A stretch of 10,294 nucleotides of DNA from a bacterium (Candidatus Howlettbacteria) CG_4_10_14_0_8_um_filter_40_9 (GCA_002785325.1 PFMH01000097.1:272-10565); one strand, 5' to 3'. Counted from the first letter of the stretch, positions 1 to 6,580 are shown. Translations and numbers: made by a program. Notes: a model not told the origin generated them from the letters alone.

Positions 1-1
1 T

Positions 2-1252
2 GTTTCTGCTATTCTCGGACACACGAAGCAGGTTGTTTATCTGAATGATGGAGAGATTATTTCTTTAACAGCTAATAATTTTGAGATTACAGACATCGAT
101 AACAATAAAATCGATGGAGAAGTCAAGGAAGTTGAATGGTCTTTGGAAGAATCGCAAAAAGGCGGTCATCCGCATTATATGATAAAGGAGATTTTAGAGC
201 AGCCAGAAGTAGTTAAGAACGCTATGAGAGGAAGACTTCTTCTCGAAGAAGGTTCAGTAAAACTCGGCGGATTGGAGACTGTCGAGGAGGATCTAAGGAA
301 GATCGAGAAAATTATTATAGTTGCTTGTGGAACAGCGAGATATGCTGGGCTTATTGGCGAATATATGCTCGAGGAATATGCAGAGATTCCGACCGAAGTT
401 GAATTTGCATCAGAATTTAGATATCGAAAACCGGTAATCGATGAAAACACTGCCGTTATCGCTATAAGCCAATCGGGAGAAACGGCCGATACCTTGGCAG
501 CTATTCGCGAGGCAAAGAGGAAGGGCGCATTGACGCTCGGGATAGTAAATGTTGTCGGAAGTACAATCGCAAGGGAAACAGATGCCGGTGTCTACAATCA
601 TGCCGGTCCCGAGATAGCGGTTGCTTCGACGAAGGCATTTGTTTCACAACTGACAGTTTTAACTCTTTTTACAGTTATGCTGGGAAGGCAGAGAAGAATG
701 TCTTTGGTTACCGGAAAAAGGATTGTTGAAGAATTGGAGCTTTTGCCTAAAAAAATTGAGGAGATTTTAAATAGTCAAAACAAGATAAAAAAAATCGCTG
801 AGAAATATGCCGACTTCCCAAACTTTATGTACTTAGGGAGAAAATACTGTTTTCCGGTGGCCGAAGAAGGAGCACTTAAGCTGAAAGAGATTTCTTACAT
901 CCATGCCGAAGGTTTTGCGGCTGGAGAAATGAAACACGGCTCGATTGCACTGATTGATGAAAATTTTCCTGTCTTTTTTATTGCGCCAAAGGATAGCGTT
1001 TATGAAAAGAATATTTCAAATATCGAGGAAGTAAGGGCGAGAAAGGGAAAAATCATTGTTCTGACAACTGAAGGTAATAAAGATATTGGAAAAGTTGCCG
1101 ATGATGTTATTTATATCCCAAAGACATTGGAAATTTTGACTCCGATACTTGCAGTTGCCCCGCTACAGCTTTTTGCTTATTATGTCTCATCTAAGAAAGG
1201 ACTTGATGTCGATAAGCCGAGGAATCTGGCAAAGAGCGTGACAGTAGAATAA
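2..1252 (+). CDS. glmS: Glutamine--fructose-6-phosphate aminotransferase (isomerizing), 5'-truncated by window edge
   Basis: GlmS makes glucosamine-6-phosphate from fructose-6-phosphate and glutamine in the cytoplasm, the entry step to UDP-GlcNAc and peptidoglycan. The reading frame is open from base 2, so the gene starts outside the window; the TTG at 143 is internal, because the upstream codons already read as the end of the glutaminase domain and the linker (DGEI..., then EESQKGG.PHYM.KEI, the typical GlmS junction). About 416 of the usual ~600 codons are visible. Both SIS sugar-isomerase domains are present: CGTARYAG near 326, SQSGETADT near 467, the ASTKAF segment near 620, EEGALKLKEISYIHAEGFAAGEMKHG near 860-940, and the family C-terminus NLAKSVTVE. 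The N-terminal catalytic cysteine cannot be seen. prmC starts 1-10 bases after the stop, suggesting cotranscription. Confidence 0.96.
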   Translation, partial: VSAILGHTKQVVYLNDGEIISLTANNFEITDIDNNKIDGEVKEVEWSLEESQKGGHPHYMIKEILEQPEVVKNAMRGRLLLEEGSVKLGGLETVEEDLRKIEKIIIVACGTARYAGLIGEYMLEEYAEIPTEVEFASEFRYRKPVIDENTAVIAISQSGETADTLAAIREAKRKGALTLGIVNVVGSTIARETDAGVYNHAGPEIAVASTKAFVSQLTVLTLFTVMLGRQRRMSLVTGKRIVEELELLPKKIEEILNSQNKIKKIAEKYADFPNFMYLGRKYCFPVAEEGALKLKEISYIHAEGFAAGEMKHGSIALIDENFPVFFIAPKDSVYEKNISNIEEVRARKGKIIVLTTEGNKDIGKVADDVIYIPKTLEILTPILAVAPLQLFAYYVSSKKGLDVDKPRNLAKSVTVE

Positions 1253-1262
1253 TTTGAAGTTT

Positions 1263-2129
1263 ATGATTATCAAAGAAGGCCTAAGCTGGGCGATTGATGA
1301 GCTAAAAAAGAACGATGTTTCCGAGTCTGAAGGGTCGGCTACATTATTGTTGGCGAATGTTTTAAAAAAAGATCGGACATATATATACGCGCATGGGGAA
1401 GAGAAGCTATCTACTAAACAATCGGATTTATTCAAGAAATATATCAAAAGGCGAAAAACACACGAGCCTGTTTGGTATATCTTGAGTGAGGTGGAGTTTT
1501 ACGGAAGAAAGTTTTATGTTAACAATGATGTGCTGACACCGAGACCTGAAACAGAGATTTTATTACAGGAAGTGTTAAAATCAATTTCCAATATCCAATT
1601 TCCAATATCCAATGTGATAGAACTCGGAACGGGGAGCGGAATTATTGTAATTACGTTAGCTGAAGAGATTAAAAAAATAAAAATCATAGCAACCGATATC
1701 AGCGATAAAACACTAAAAGTTGCCAAAAAAAACGCTAAGCTCCATGGCGTTGAAAAACAAATTGAGTTTTTTGAGGGAGACTTACTCTCACCAATTACGA
1801 ATAACAAATTACGTTTTACGAATACTATTCTCGTGGCAAATCTGCCTTATATTCCTCACGAAGATATGGAAAGTTTGCAGTTTGATGTTTTGCATCACGA
1901 ACCAAGAGTTGCTCTGGATGGTGGAAAACAGGGAATTGAGATTTACGAGAGATTGCTAAAACAAATGAAAGAATCAGACTTTACCGGGATGGCTTTTTTT
2001 GAGATCGGAATCGGACAAGGAAAATTGATCAAAAAAATTGTTCAAAAATATTTTCCAAAAGTATTTGTTGAGATCAAAAAAGATCTAGCGGATATAGATC
2101 GAATTATGATTATTGAAATCAAAGCCTAA
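1263..2129 (+). CDS. prmC: Peptide chain release factor N5-glutamine methyltransferase
   Basis: PrmC (HemK) uses S-adenosylmethionine to methylate the glutamine of the GGQ motif in release factors RF1/RF2. The 288-residue protein has the N-terminal helical domain (about 1-75), the TPRPETE segment (about 92-98), SAM motif I ELGTGSG (about 120-126), the acidic motif II ATDIS and motif IV as NLPY (193-196) instead of the usual NPPY. It ends with the EIGIGQG segment and a short C-terminal strand. ATG at 1263 is chosen; a TTG at 1254 in the same frame would add three residues, and neither has a clear ribosome site. Two A/T-rich stretches (1582-1613 and about 1793-1825) look like the genome's intergenic repeats translated in frame and fall between conserved blocks. 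Family assignment is secure; tolerance of NLPY is inferred. Confidence 0.93.
   Translation: MIIKEGLSWAIDELKKNDVSESEGSATLLLANVLKKDRTYIYAHGEEKLSTKQSDLFKKYIKRRKTHEPVWYILSEVEFYGRKFYVNNDVLTPRPETEILLQEVLKSISNIQFPISNVIELGTGSGIIVITLAEEIKKIKIIATDISDKTLKVAKKNAKLHGVEKQIEFFEGDLLSPITNNKLRFTNTILVANLPYIPHEDMESLQFDVLHHEPRVALDGGKQGIEIYERLLKQMKESDFTGMAFFEIGIGQGKLIKKIVQKYFPKVFVEIKKDLADIDRIMIIEIKA
1582..1613. repeat. 14-bp tandem repeat inside prmC (2.3 copies)
   Basis: The unit CAATTTCCAATATC occurs at 1582-1595 and 1596-1609, followed by CAAT. It lies in frame in prmC and encodes a variable segment (SISNIQFPISN) just before SAM motif I. The unit resembles the A/T-rich CCAATATTGG-type intergenic sequence at 9908-9917. 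Because 14 is not a multiple of three, the two copies are read in different frames. Confidence 0.85.
1793..1825. repeat. Degenerate ATTACGA-type repeat inside prmC
   Basis: Near-repeats of ATTACG/TTACGAA occur three times here (ATTACGA, ATTACG, TTTACGAA). They encode PITNNKLRFTNT just before motif IV (NLPY). The composition is unlike the flanking codons and matches the style of the genome's intergenic repeats, which suggests an in-frame insertion that was kept. Confidence 0.5.
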
Positions 2130-2169
2130 ATTTGCTAAGATAAGTTATCTAAAGAATTGTTAGAATCTA

Positions 2170-2245
<76 letters not shown>

Positions 2246-2246
<1 letters not shown>

Positions 2247-2283
2247 AGTTTGGGTTCTTATCCCCTGATAAGGTTCCGAACTT
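2246..2283 (+). terminator. Long imperfect hairpin directly after tRNA-Ala (possible terminator or processing signal)
   Basis: Arms AAGTTTGG (2246-2253) and CCGAACTT (2276-2283) pair with one G-U. An inner perfect stem CTTATC/GATAAG (2257-2262/2267-2272) closes a CCCT loop, with a GTT/GTT internal loop between the stems. The hairpin starts at the last base of the encoded CCA. There is no T-run behind it, so it is not a standard rho-independent terminator; it could aid 3' maturation or be another palindromic repeat. Confidence 0.45.
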
Positions 2284-2354
2284 GTGCTGCTTGATAATGA
2301 AGAACGAATTCTCACAAGGTATGAAAATTAGACTATGGAAGGTGGTGAGTATCG

Positions 2355-2573
2355 GTGCAAAAGTGTTATTTCTCCGGAAGGGTGCAAGGATGTACAGGGA
2401 AAGGAAGGAATCATCTTCTCTTCATCGCTCGAGGGAGGAAAAAAGAGATTCATCTTTGTGATGGATGTCTCGCAAAGTGGAATTTTTCCCCGAGTAGAAG
2501 GGACAGGACTTATCCCAGAAGAGAGGGGTCTATAGGGAGATATTTTCGTCCATATCCTCCTCCGAAAGAATGA
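2355..2573 (+). CDS. Small four-cysteine (zinc-ribbon-like) hypothetical protein
   Basis: This is a 72-residue reading frame starting with GTG. I do not recognise the family. The start is supported by an almost perfect Shine-Dalgarno sequence, AAGGTGGTGA at 2339-2348 (one mismatch to AAGGAGGTGA), six bases upstream. The protein has cysteines at 4, 13, 35 and 38; the last pair is in HLCDGCLAKW, the kind of CxxC knuckle seen in zinc-binding domains, though the first pair is widely spaced (C-x8-C). The C-terminal half is rich in Arg, Tyr and Pro, suggesting a nucleic-acid or ribosome contact, which is inference only. Another frame from ATG 2335 is open over the same DNA but has weaker support. 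If this frame is not real, 2284-2639 holds no gene I can defend. Confidence 0.5.
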   Translation: MQKCYFSGRVQGCTGKGRNHLLFIARGRKKEIHLCDGCLAKWNFSPSRRDRTYPRREGSIGRYFRPYPPPKE

Positions 2574-2577
2574 TCTG

Positions 2578-2627
2578 TCAGATCTATTAAATACTTTGGC
2601 TAAGTTGAAAGTTTTTAACAGATCTGA
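2578..2627. repeat. Inverted repeat TCAGATCTATT / AACAGATCTGA upstream of the M24 gene
   Basis: Arms at 2578-2588 and 2617-2627 match at 10 of 11 positions around a 28-base loop. The left arm is part of a shorter palindrome GATCTGTCAGATC (2572-2584). It lies in the 66-base gap before the M24 frame. It could be an operator or a repeat remnant; nothing in the sequence decides. Confidence 0.4.
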
Positions 2628-2639
2628 TCGGTCCCGCCT

Positions 2640-3242
2640 TTGTCAGAGGTTTTAAAAACTGATAAAGACTTGGCGATAGTCGCCTTTCGAGAAAATACTT
2701 CCTTTGTTCATTACTTCCCAGAAAAAGAAAGTTCTAAAAAGTTGGAACCGGAGAGTTTGATACTGGTGGATATATGGGCAAGACTTATAGAAAAGAACTC
2801 TCCTTACGCGGACATCACTTGGATGGCATACTATGGAAAAACTGTACCAAGGGAAATGAAAAAGGTTTTTGAAGTTGTCGCAAATACAAGAGACGCTTGT
2901 CTCGATTTTATTAAAGACTATTTGAGCCGAGGTGGCACCCCCAGCGTCGGTGCTATCGAAAAATATCACTCTGACCTTATTACAAAATCTGGATATGGGG
3001 AGGGTATAGATCATCTGGTTGGTCATAGCATCGGTTTTGATTCTCCCCATGGAAAATATCCCTCGATGCATGTCAAAAACAAAGAACCAATACTAAAAAA
3101 CATCGGCTACACTATAGAGCCGGGTATATATCTAAAAAACAGATTTGGCGTGAGAAGTGAGATAGATTTTTATATCGACGACAATAATGGAGTAATGGTC
3201 ACAACGGAGGTTCAGGATAAGATAGTCAGGATATATGTATGA
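2640..3242 (+). CDS. M24 family metallopeptidase (Xaa-Pro aminopeptidase-like), N-terminally short
   Basis: The protein matches the C-terminal 'pita-bread' catalytic domain of creatinase/aminopeptidase P-type enzymes, in the subgroup with a DIWA...DITW signature and GHSIG plus VRSEID. All five expected metal ligands are visible: D44 (LVDIWAR), D58 (ADITW), H129 (VGHSIG), E160 (TIEPGIYL) and E174 (RSEID). It should therefore be able to bind a dinuclear metal site and cleave N-terminal residues before proline, although the substrate is unknown. At 200 residues it lacks the creatinase N-domain and also the first helices of the catalytic domain. The only in-frame start is TTG at 2640, without a ribosome site, and stops lie just upstream (2625, 2616). 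It may be a 5'-eroded gene or a genuinely short variant. Expression is uncertain. Confidence 0.75.
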   Translation: MSEVLKTDKDLAIVAFRENTSFVHYFPEKESSKKLEPESLILVDIWARLIEKNSPYADITWMAYYGKTVPREMKKVFEVVANTRDACLDFIKDYLSRGGTPSVGAIEKYHSDLITKSGYGEGIDHLVGHSIGFDSPHGKYPSMHVKNKEPILKNIGYTIEPGIYLKNRFGVRSEIDFYIDDNNGVMVTTEVQDKIVRIYV

Positions 3243-3246
3243 TTTA

Positions 3247-3321
3247 GGCTCGGTAATTTCTTTTCCACTTTTTGATATTTATCAGTCACTATTTAGGTTT
3301 TGCTGAGTTAATAATTTTTTT
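3247..3321 (+). terminator. Possible terminator between convergent M24 and smpB genes
   Basis: GGCTCGGTAA (3247-3256) can pair fully, with G-U pairs, with TTGCTGAGTT (3300-3309), and a run of seven T follows at 3315-3321. The 43-base loop contains a small TGATATTTATCA palindrome. The long loop and many wobble pairs make this a weak call, but its place after the M24 stop is right. Confidence 0.3.
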
Positions 3322-3324
3322 AGA

Positions 3325-3350
3325 AATTAGTAATTAGATATTAGAAATTT
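3325..3350. repeat. A/T-rich short repeat (ATTAG/TAATTAGATATTAG type)
   Basis: Repeated ATTAG/TTAG units with AGAAATT at both ends lie directly against the smpB stop codon. It is the same style of low-complexity repeat as seen in prmC and in the tRNA cluster. No function is evident. Confidence 0.45.
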
Positions 3351-3805
3351 TAAGACTTTCCTCTTATCTCCCTCTCGATGTCTCGTCCGATATCTCTCTC
3401 CTTTATCTTCGCTCTTTTCTCAAATTTCTTTTTACCTTTTCCTAAGCCGAGTTCTATTTTTACGAGGCCGTATTTTAGATAAACTTTTGTGGGGATTAGG
3501 GTTAAGCCCTTTTCGCTCGTTTTTCCTATTAAGCTTTTTATCTCACTCGATTTTAAAAGCAACTTTCTGCTCCTTGCGGGGTCTTCACCCTCATTGGCGG
3601 CAAATTTGTATGGGCTGATATGCGCGTTTAAAAGAAAGATCTCGTTTCCTTTGACCACGGCATAACTTTCTTTCAGAGAAATATTGCCGGACTTCACCGA
3701 CTTTACTTCGGGGCCAGTCAAGACGACGCCAGCTTCAAAAGTATCATGGATCTCATAATCAAAATGCGCTTTTTTATTTGTCGCGATTATTTTTCCGGTT
3801 TTCAT
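3350..3805 (-). CDS. smpB: SsrA-binding protein SmpB
   Basis: SmpB binds the tRNA-like part of tmRNA and delivers it to stalled ribosomes for trans-translation. The 151-residue protein is of typical family length and shows the hallmarks: NKKAHFDYEI..FEAGVVLTGPEVKSVKSG near residues 10-41, then LLNAHISPY near 58-66, EGEDPARSRKLLL near 73-85, and the GLTLIPTKVYLKYGLVKIELGLGKGKK core. It ends in a basic, helix-prone C-terminal tail (KRAKIKERDIGRDIERE...) that enters the ribosomal decoding centre in known SmpB. It starts with ATG at 3805; an extended -10 box (TGTTATAAT) ends six bases upstream, so the mRNA would be leaderless. It is divergent from the PIG-L operon. No tmRNA gene is visible in this window. 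Confidence 0.97.
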   Translation of the reverse strand: MKTGKIIATNKKAHFDYEIHDTFEAGVVLTGPEVKSVKSGNISLKESYAVVKGNEIFLLNAHISPYKFAANEGEDPARSRKLLLKSSEIKSLIGKTSEKGLTLIPTKVYLKYGLVKIELGLGKGKKKFEKRAKIKERDIGRDIEREIRGKS

Positions 3806-3811
3806 GCTCTT

Positions 3812-3820
3812 ATTATAACA
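3812..3820 (-). promoter_or_regulatory. Extended -10 promoter of smpB (leaderless start)
   Basis: On the minus strand the sequence reads TGTTATAAT, a perfect -10 hexamer with the TGn extension (hexamer at 3812-3817). Six bases separate it from the A of the ATG at 3805, so the expected transcription start is the start codon itself. No good -35 box is visible, which fits an extended -10 promoter. Confidence 0.65.
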
Positions 3821-3870
3821 GAGATCGATTTGCTACATTGTTTTATCTGTTATTATCGGTCGGAAGAAGC

Positions 3871-3876
3871 TATAAT
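3871..3876 (+). promoter_or_regulatory. -10 box of the PIG-L/ROK operon (leaderless start)
   Basis: A perfect TATAAT ends six bases before the ATG at 3883, placing the expected transcription start exactly on the start codon. No Shine-Dalgarno sequence could fit in such a transcript. I see no convincing -35 hexamer 16-18 bases upstream. The mirror promoter of smpB lies 51 bases away in the same 77-base divergent gap. Confidence 0.6.
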
Positions 3877-3882
3877 TTTATT

Positions 3883-4701
3883 ATGAAAATAAAAACAGCT
3901 CTTGAAAAAATCAGAGAGCATCGGTATTGGATTGTACTTGCTCTCCTTATTCTGAGTTCCTTTGGTTATTATGCTTATTATTTGAAGGAAAACCAACTTT
4001 TTCCGGAAGCGGCGCTTTTTTTTATGAAAGAAGTTGAGATACCTAAAGATGGTCAGAATGTTTTGGTATTTTCTCCTCATCCTGACGATGAAACTGTAGG
4101 CGCTGGCGGGTTTATATATGAGTCTGCCCGAAAGGGAGATAAAGTTTCTATCGTTTTGGTAACCGACGGTGACAAGCGTGGCCTGAGTGTGAAGAGATAC
4201 TCTGAGTTTGAGGAAGCAACAGGTCTTTTGGGAGTAAAAAAAGAAAATCTTACCTTTTTGGGTTATCCCGACGGAGGATTGCAGAAAGAAGATCAGGGTG
4301 AAGTAAAAGGAAAATTTTCAAAAATAATAGACGAAGAAAACCCTGACGTTATCGTCTATCCATTCACAAAAGACCAGCATCTTGACCACTCGACAACCGG
4401 GAAAATACTGGATGAGATACTAGAAGAAAATAAAAAAATAATATCTTACAAATATCTAGTTCACCATAAGCGTTTTCCATATCCGCACCTTTTCCGTCCT
4501 GATGACTATATCCTGCCGCCGGTTATATTTGTGAATATTAGCCAAAGATGGCAGAAACTTATGCTTTCTACAGAAGCAGAAGATCAAAAAATGGAGGCGT
4601 TGCTCAAGTACAAAACTCAACTTCGATACATCTCTCTTCGAGAGCTTTTATATAGTTTTGTCAGGAAAAACGAAGTATTTATAGCAGAGGAGCGGAAATG
4701 A
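3883..4701 (+). CDS. Membrane-anchored PIG-L family (LmbE-like) deacetylase
   Basis: PIG-L/LmbE enzymes are zinc-dependent hydrolases that remove N-acetyl groups from GlcNAc-containing molecules. The 272-residue protein has a basic N-terminus (residues 1-14), one membrane segment (about 15-34), and then the catalytic domain with PHPDDE (HPDDE at 66-70) and the second zinc motif HLDH (166-169), both intact. The basic side before the membrane segment predicts that the catalytic domain faces outside the cell, hence envelope sugars as likely substrates (inference). The frame is open further upstream, but ATG 3883 is chosen because it follows the -10 box by six bases and starts the signal-anchor; the upstream extension overlaps smpB. 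The stop overlaps the start of the ROK gene (ATGA at 4698-4701), indicating translational coupling. Confidence 0.9.
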   Translation: MKIKTALEKIREHRYWIVLALLILSSFGYYAYYLKENQLFPEAALFFMKEVEIPKDGQNVLVFSPHPDDETVGAGGFIYESARKGDKVSIVLVTDGDKRGLSVKRYSEFEEATGLLGVKKENLTFLGYPDGGLQKEDQGEVKGKFSKIIDEENPDVIVYPFTKDQHLDHSTTGKILDEILEENKKIISYKYLVHHKRFPYPHLFRPDDYILPPVIFVNISQRWQKLMLSTEAEDQKMEALLKYKTQLRYISLRELLYSFVRKNEVFIAEERK

Positions 4702-5525
4702 ATCTTATAGGGATAGACATAGGGAGAAGCAAGAGCAGGGTTGCTTTGGGAAATGAAAAAGGGAAAATAAAAAAAGCGGTTCTTTATCCAACTGATCCTG
4801 AAAATATTTATGATGACTTGGTATCGAAAATAATCGAGTTAGCTCCCAAAAATATCGATGCTATAGCCGTGGGGATAACAAGCATATCATCAGATGAAGG
4901 AAGGGTGGATTTTGATATCAGTCGAAAAGCAAATGCGAGATTGGAAAAAAAACTAAAAAAAAGATTTGAAGTGCCAGTCGTTTTAGAAAATGATGCTGAT
5001 ACGGCATCTTTAGGAGAAGCTGTTTTGGGAGCGGGAAGAGGGGAGGACACGGTTGTCTATGTCGGTATCGGTTCCGGAGTTGGGGTGGGGATAGTGAAGG
5101 GTGAAAGGATATTTGAGAATACAGACACTAAAGAACTGGGTCATATAGTTATCGAAAAAGGGGGTTTAGAGTGCAGATGCGGAGGAAAAGGGCACTTAGA
5201 AGCGTACATATCTGGGACGGCCATAAAAAAGAGATTTGGCAAAGAACAGAATGATTATATACCAAAAAAAATATGGGAAGATATCGTGAAATATTTAGCA
5301 AAGGGGCTTTTAAATATTATTGAGAAATATTCTCCCAATATGGTAGTAATCGGCGGTGGGGTAGCAAATCAAAGTGAAATGTTTTTACCGATCACGATCG
5401 ATATTTTGAGTAAATCATTGCCGAAAGGCGAGTCGGTTCAGATAAAGAAGTCCAAGTTTGGGGACAGGTCTGGTTTAGTGGGAGCGTTGATTTTGGCAAA
5501 GAGAGTCGCGGAGGAAAAAATATGA
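4698..5525 (+). CDS. ROK family sugar kinase (glucokinase/amino-sugar kinase-like)
   Basis: ROK kinases phosphorylate hexoses such as glucose, N-acetylglucosamine or N-acetylmannosamine with ATP. The 275-residue protein has the phosphate loop GIDIGRSKSR (5-14), the catalytic segment ENDADTASLGEA (97-108, base likely D99), the glycine-rich GIGSGVGVGIV (123-133), ELGH (146-149), the zinc-binding CRCGGKGHLE (159-168), and the adenosine-site GGGVAN near 219-224. The usual third cysteine of the CxCGxxGC motif is histidine here (H166), which can still bind zinc. A DNA-binding N-terminal domain is absent, so it is an enzyme, not a ROK repressor. The start overlaps the PIG-L stop and has AGGAG upstream. 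Pairing with a deacetylase suggests amino-sugar handling; the precise sugar cannot be read from sequence. Confidence 0.93.
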   Translation: MNLIGIDIGRSKSRVALGNEKGKIKKAVLYPTDPENIYDDLVSKIIELAPKNIDAIAVGITSISSDEGRVDFDISRKANARLEKKLKKRFEVPVVLENDADTASLGEAVLGAGRGEDTVVYVGIGSGVGVGIVKGERIFENTDTKELGHIVIEKGGLECRCGGKGHLEAYISGTAIKKRFGKEQNDYIPKKIWEDIVKYLAKGLLNIIEKYSPNMVVIGGGVANQSEMFLPITIDILSKSLPKGESVQIKKSKFGDRSGLVGALILAKRVAEEKI

Positions 5526-5662
5526 AAAACTACGAAGATCTAGAGGCAGAACTAAAAGAAAAAGAAAGAGCCAAAAAAAAGAAAAAAAAGATGAAAGTCT
5601 CCGGAAAAAGTGTTTTTGGGATAAAAAAAATAATAGAAAAGAAAATCAAACGGAACAAATGA
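5522..5662 (+). CDS. Small lysine-rich hypothetical protein (46 residues)
   Basis: This short frame starts with ATG at 5522, overlapping the ROK stop codon (ATGA 5522-5525), and has a strong Shine-Dalgarno GGAGG at a proper distance inside the end of the ROK gene. The product begins with an acidic/basic helix (MKNYEDLEAELKEKERAKK), then a run of six or seven lysines, and ends with a second basic helix containing FGIKKIIEKKIKR. I do not recognise a family. The charge suggests RNA, ribosome or membrane-surface binding, but this is only inference. The coupling signals are as good as those between PIG-L and ROK, which is the main reason for calling it. Confidence 0.6.
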   Translation: MKNYEDLEAELKEKERAKKKKKKMKVSGKSVFGIKKIIEKKIKRNK

Positions 5663-5672
5663 TCTATCTTAT

Positions 5673-5680
5673 GTTAAAAT
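5673..5680 (+). promoter_or_regulatory. Extended -10 promoter of the methyltransferase gene (near-leaderless)
   Basis: The sequence TGTTAAAAT has a TG extension and a TAAAAT hexamer (5675-5680). It ends seven bases before the ATG at 5688, placing the expected start at 5687 or 5688. There is no Shine-Dalgarno sequence between. It lies 10 bases past the stop of the small basic protein, so the methyltransferase is probably a separate transcription unit. Confidence 0.5.
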
Positions 5681-5687
5681 CTAAATC

Positions 5688-6512
5688 ATGAGAGAACGAG
5701 TAAAAAAATATTATGATGGTTTTTCTGAGGAGGAATGGGGAAGGCTATTAAGGGATCCAGTTGGTGAGCTAGAGCTTATCACAACCAAGAAGTTTATAAA
5801 AAAATATCTTCCCAAAAGAAGTATATGTATTCTTGATATAGGCGGAGGTCCAGGAAGATATGCTTTTGATATGGCAAACAGCGGCCACAAAGTTATACTA
5901 GCTGATCTTTCGACCGGTAATATAAGGAAAGCGCAAAACCTTCTTAAAAGGCAAAGTAAGAGAATTAAGTCAAATATTCAAGAAATAGCCGAAGCGGATA
6001 TCACGAATCTTAAAATGTGGAGAGATGGGGCTTTTGATTCTACCCTTTGTTTAGGCGGTGTGATCTCTCATCTTTTAGACAAGAAGGATAGAGTTTTAGC
6101 TATCAAAGAGTTGAAAAGAGTTACAAAAAAGGGCGGCTATATTTTTATTTCCATTATTGGACGCCTTGCAGTATTAAAACAAGAGATTTATGTTAAGGCT
6201 TTAGAAGAGATAAAAGACCCCAATTTTATGAAAGTTGTTACTGAAGAGGACTATGATGGAAGTCTGGGGTTCACCGCCTGCCACTTTTTTTTGAAAGATG
6301 AATTTAATGGTCTTTTGGAAGAAAATGGGTTAAAAGTTGTAGAAATGGTCGGCCTAGAGGGGCTAAACTCATTCCTTAAAAAGGAATCAATGGCAGTCTA
6401 TGGGGATAAAAAAGCATGGGCCAATATACTAAAAGCTCATGAAATCTATTGCACTCACCCCTCTGTTGTAGATACTAGCGATCACATCCTTGCGGTATGC
6501 AAAAACGCGTAG
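5688..6512 (+). CDS. Class I SAM-dependent methyltransferase, substrate unknown
   Basis: The 274-residue protein has a Rossmann-fold methyltransferase domain with motif I ILDIGGGPGRYAF (48-60), motif II VILADLS (69-75), a motif III-like AEADIT (about 100-105), motif IV FDSTLCLGGVISHL (about 115-128) and a post-motif KRVTKKGGYIFIS (about 143-156). The N-terminus YYDGFSEEEWGRLLRDP is typical of small-molecule methyltransferases in the Methyltransf_11/25 group. The C-terminal third (about 165-274) probably forms the substrate lid. No family member with known substrate can be assigned. It is flanked by its own near-leaderless promoter and a terminator-like hairpin, so it looks monocistronic. Confidence 0.88.
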   Translation: MRERVKKYYDGFSEEEWGRLLRDPVGELELITTKKFIKKYLPKRSICILDIGGGPGRYAFDMANSGHKVILADLSTGNIRKAQNLLKRQSKRIKSNIQEIAEADITNLKMWRDGAFDSTLCLGGVISHLLDKKDRVLAIKELKRVTKKGGYIFISIIGRLAVLKQEIYVKALEEIKDPNFMKVVTEEDYDGSLGFTACHFFLKDEFNGLLEENGLKVVEMVGLEGLNSFLKKESMAVYGDKKAWANILKAHEIYCTHPSVVDTSDHILAVCKNA

Positions 6513-6536
6513 GAAGATTTACTTTAAAGCGTTTTT
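6501..6536 (+). terminator. Rho-independent terminator-like hairpin after the methyltransferase
   Basis: AAAAACGC (6501-6508) and GCGTTTTT (6529-6536) are perfect inverted repeats around a 20-base loop, and the stop codon TAG lies inside the loop. The right arm supplies the T-run; by symmetry it could also work on the other strand. The left arm is in the last codons of the gene. Confidence 0.5.
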
Positions 6537-6551
6537 ATGCTAACATTTCAG

Positions 6552-6580
6552 TTGTCGTTTCTCCCCATTAACTCAATAAT
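6552..6580 (+). promoter_or_regulatory. Candidate promoter for secG
   Basis: TTGTCG (6552-6557) and AATAAT (6575-6580) are separated by exactly 17 bases. The expected start is near 6587, leaving a leader of about 21 bases before the secG ATG. The hexamers are only partial matches. Confidence 0.35.

Noticed and set aside
143..145. TTG at 143 as the start of glmS
   Set aside because: The frame is open to the left edge and the upstream codons read as the end of the GlmS glutaminase domain, so the gene begins outside the window.
2158..2166. TGTTAGAAT as promoter of tRNA-Ala
   Set aside because: A start seven bases after it would fall inside the tRNA (2173, tRNA begins at 2170).
3778..3882. N-terminal extension of the PIG-L gene
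   Set aside because: It would overlap smpB and lies upstream of the -10 box; ATG 3883 starts a proper signal-anchor.
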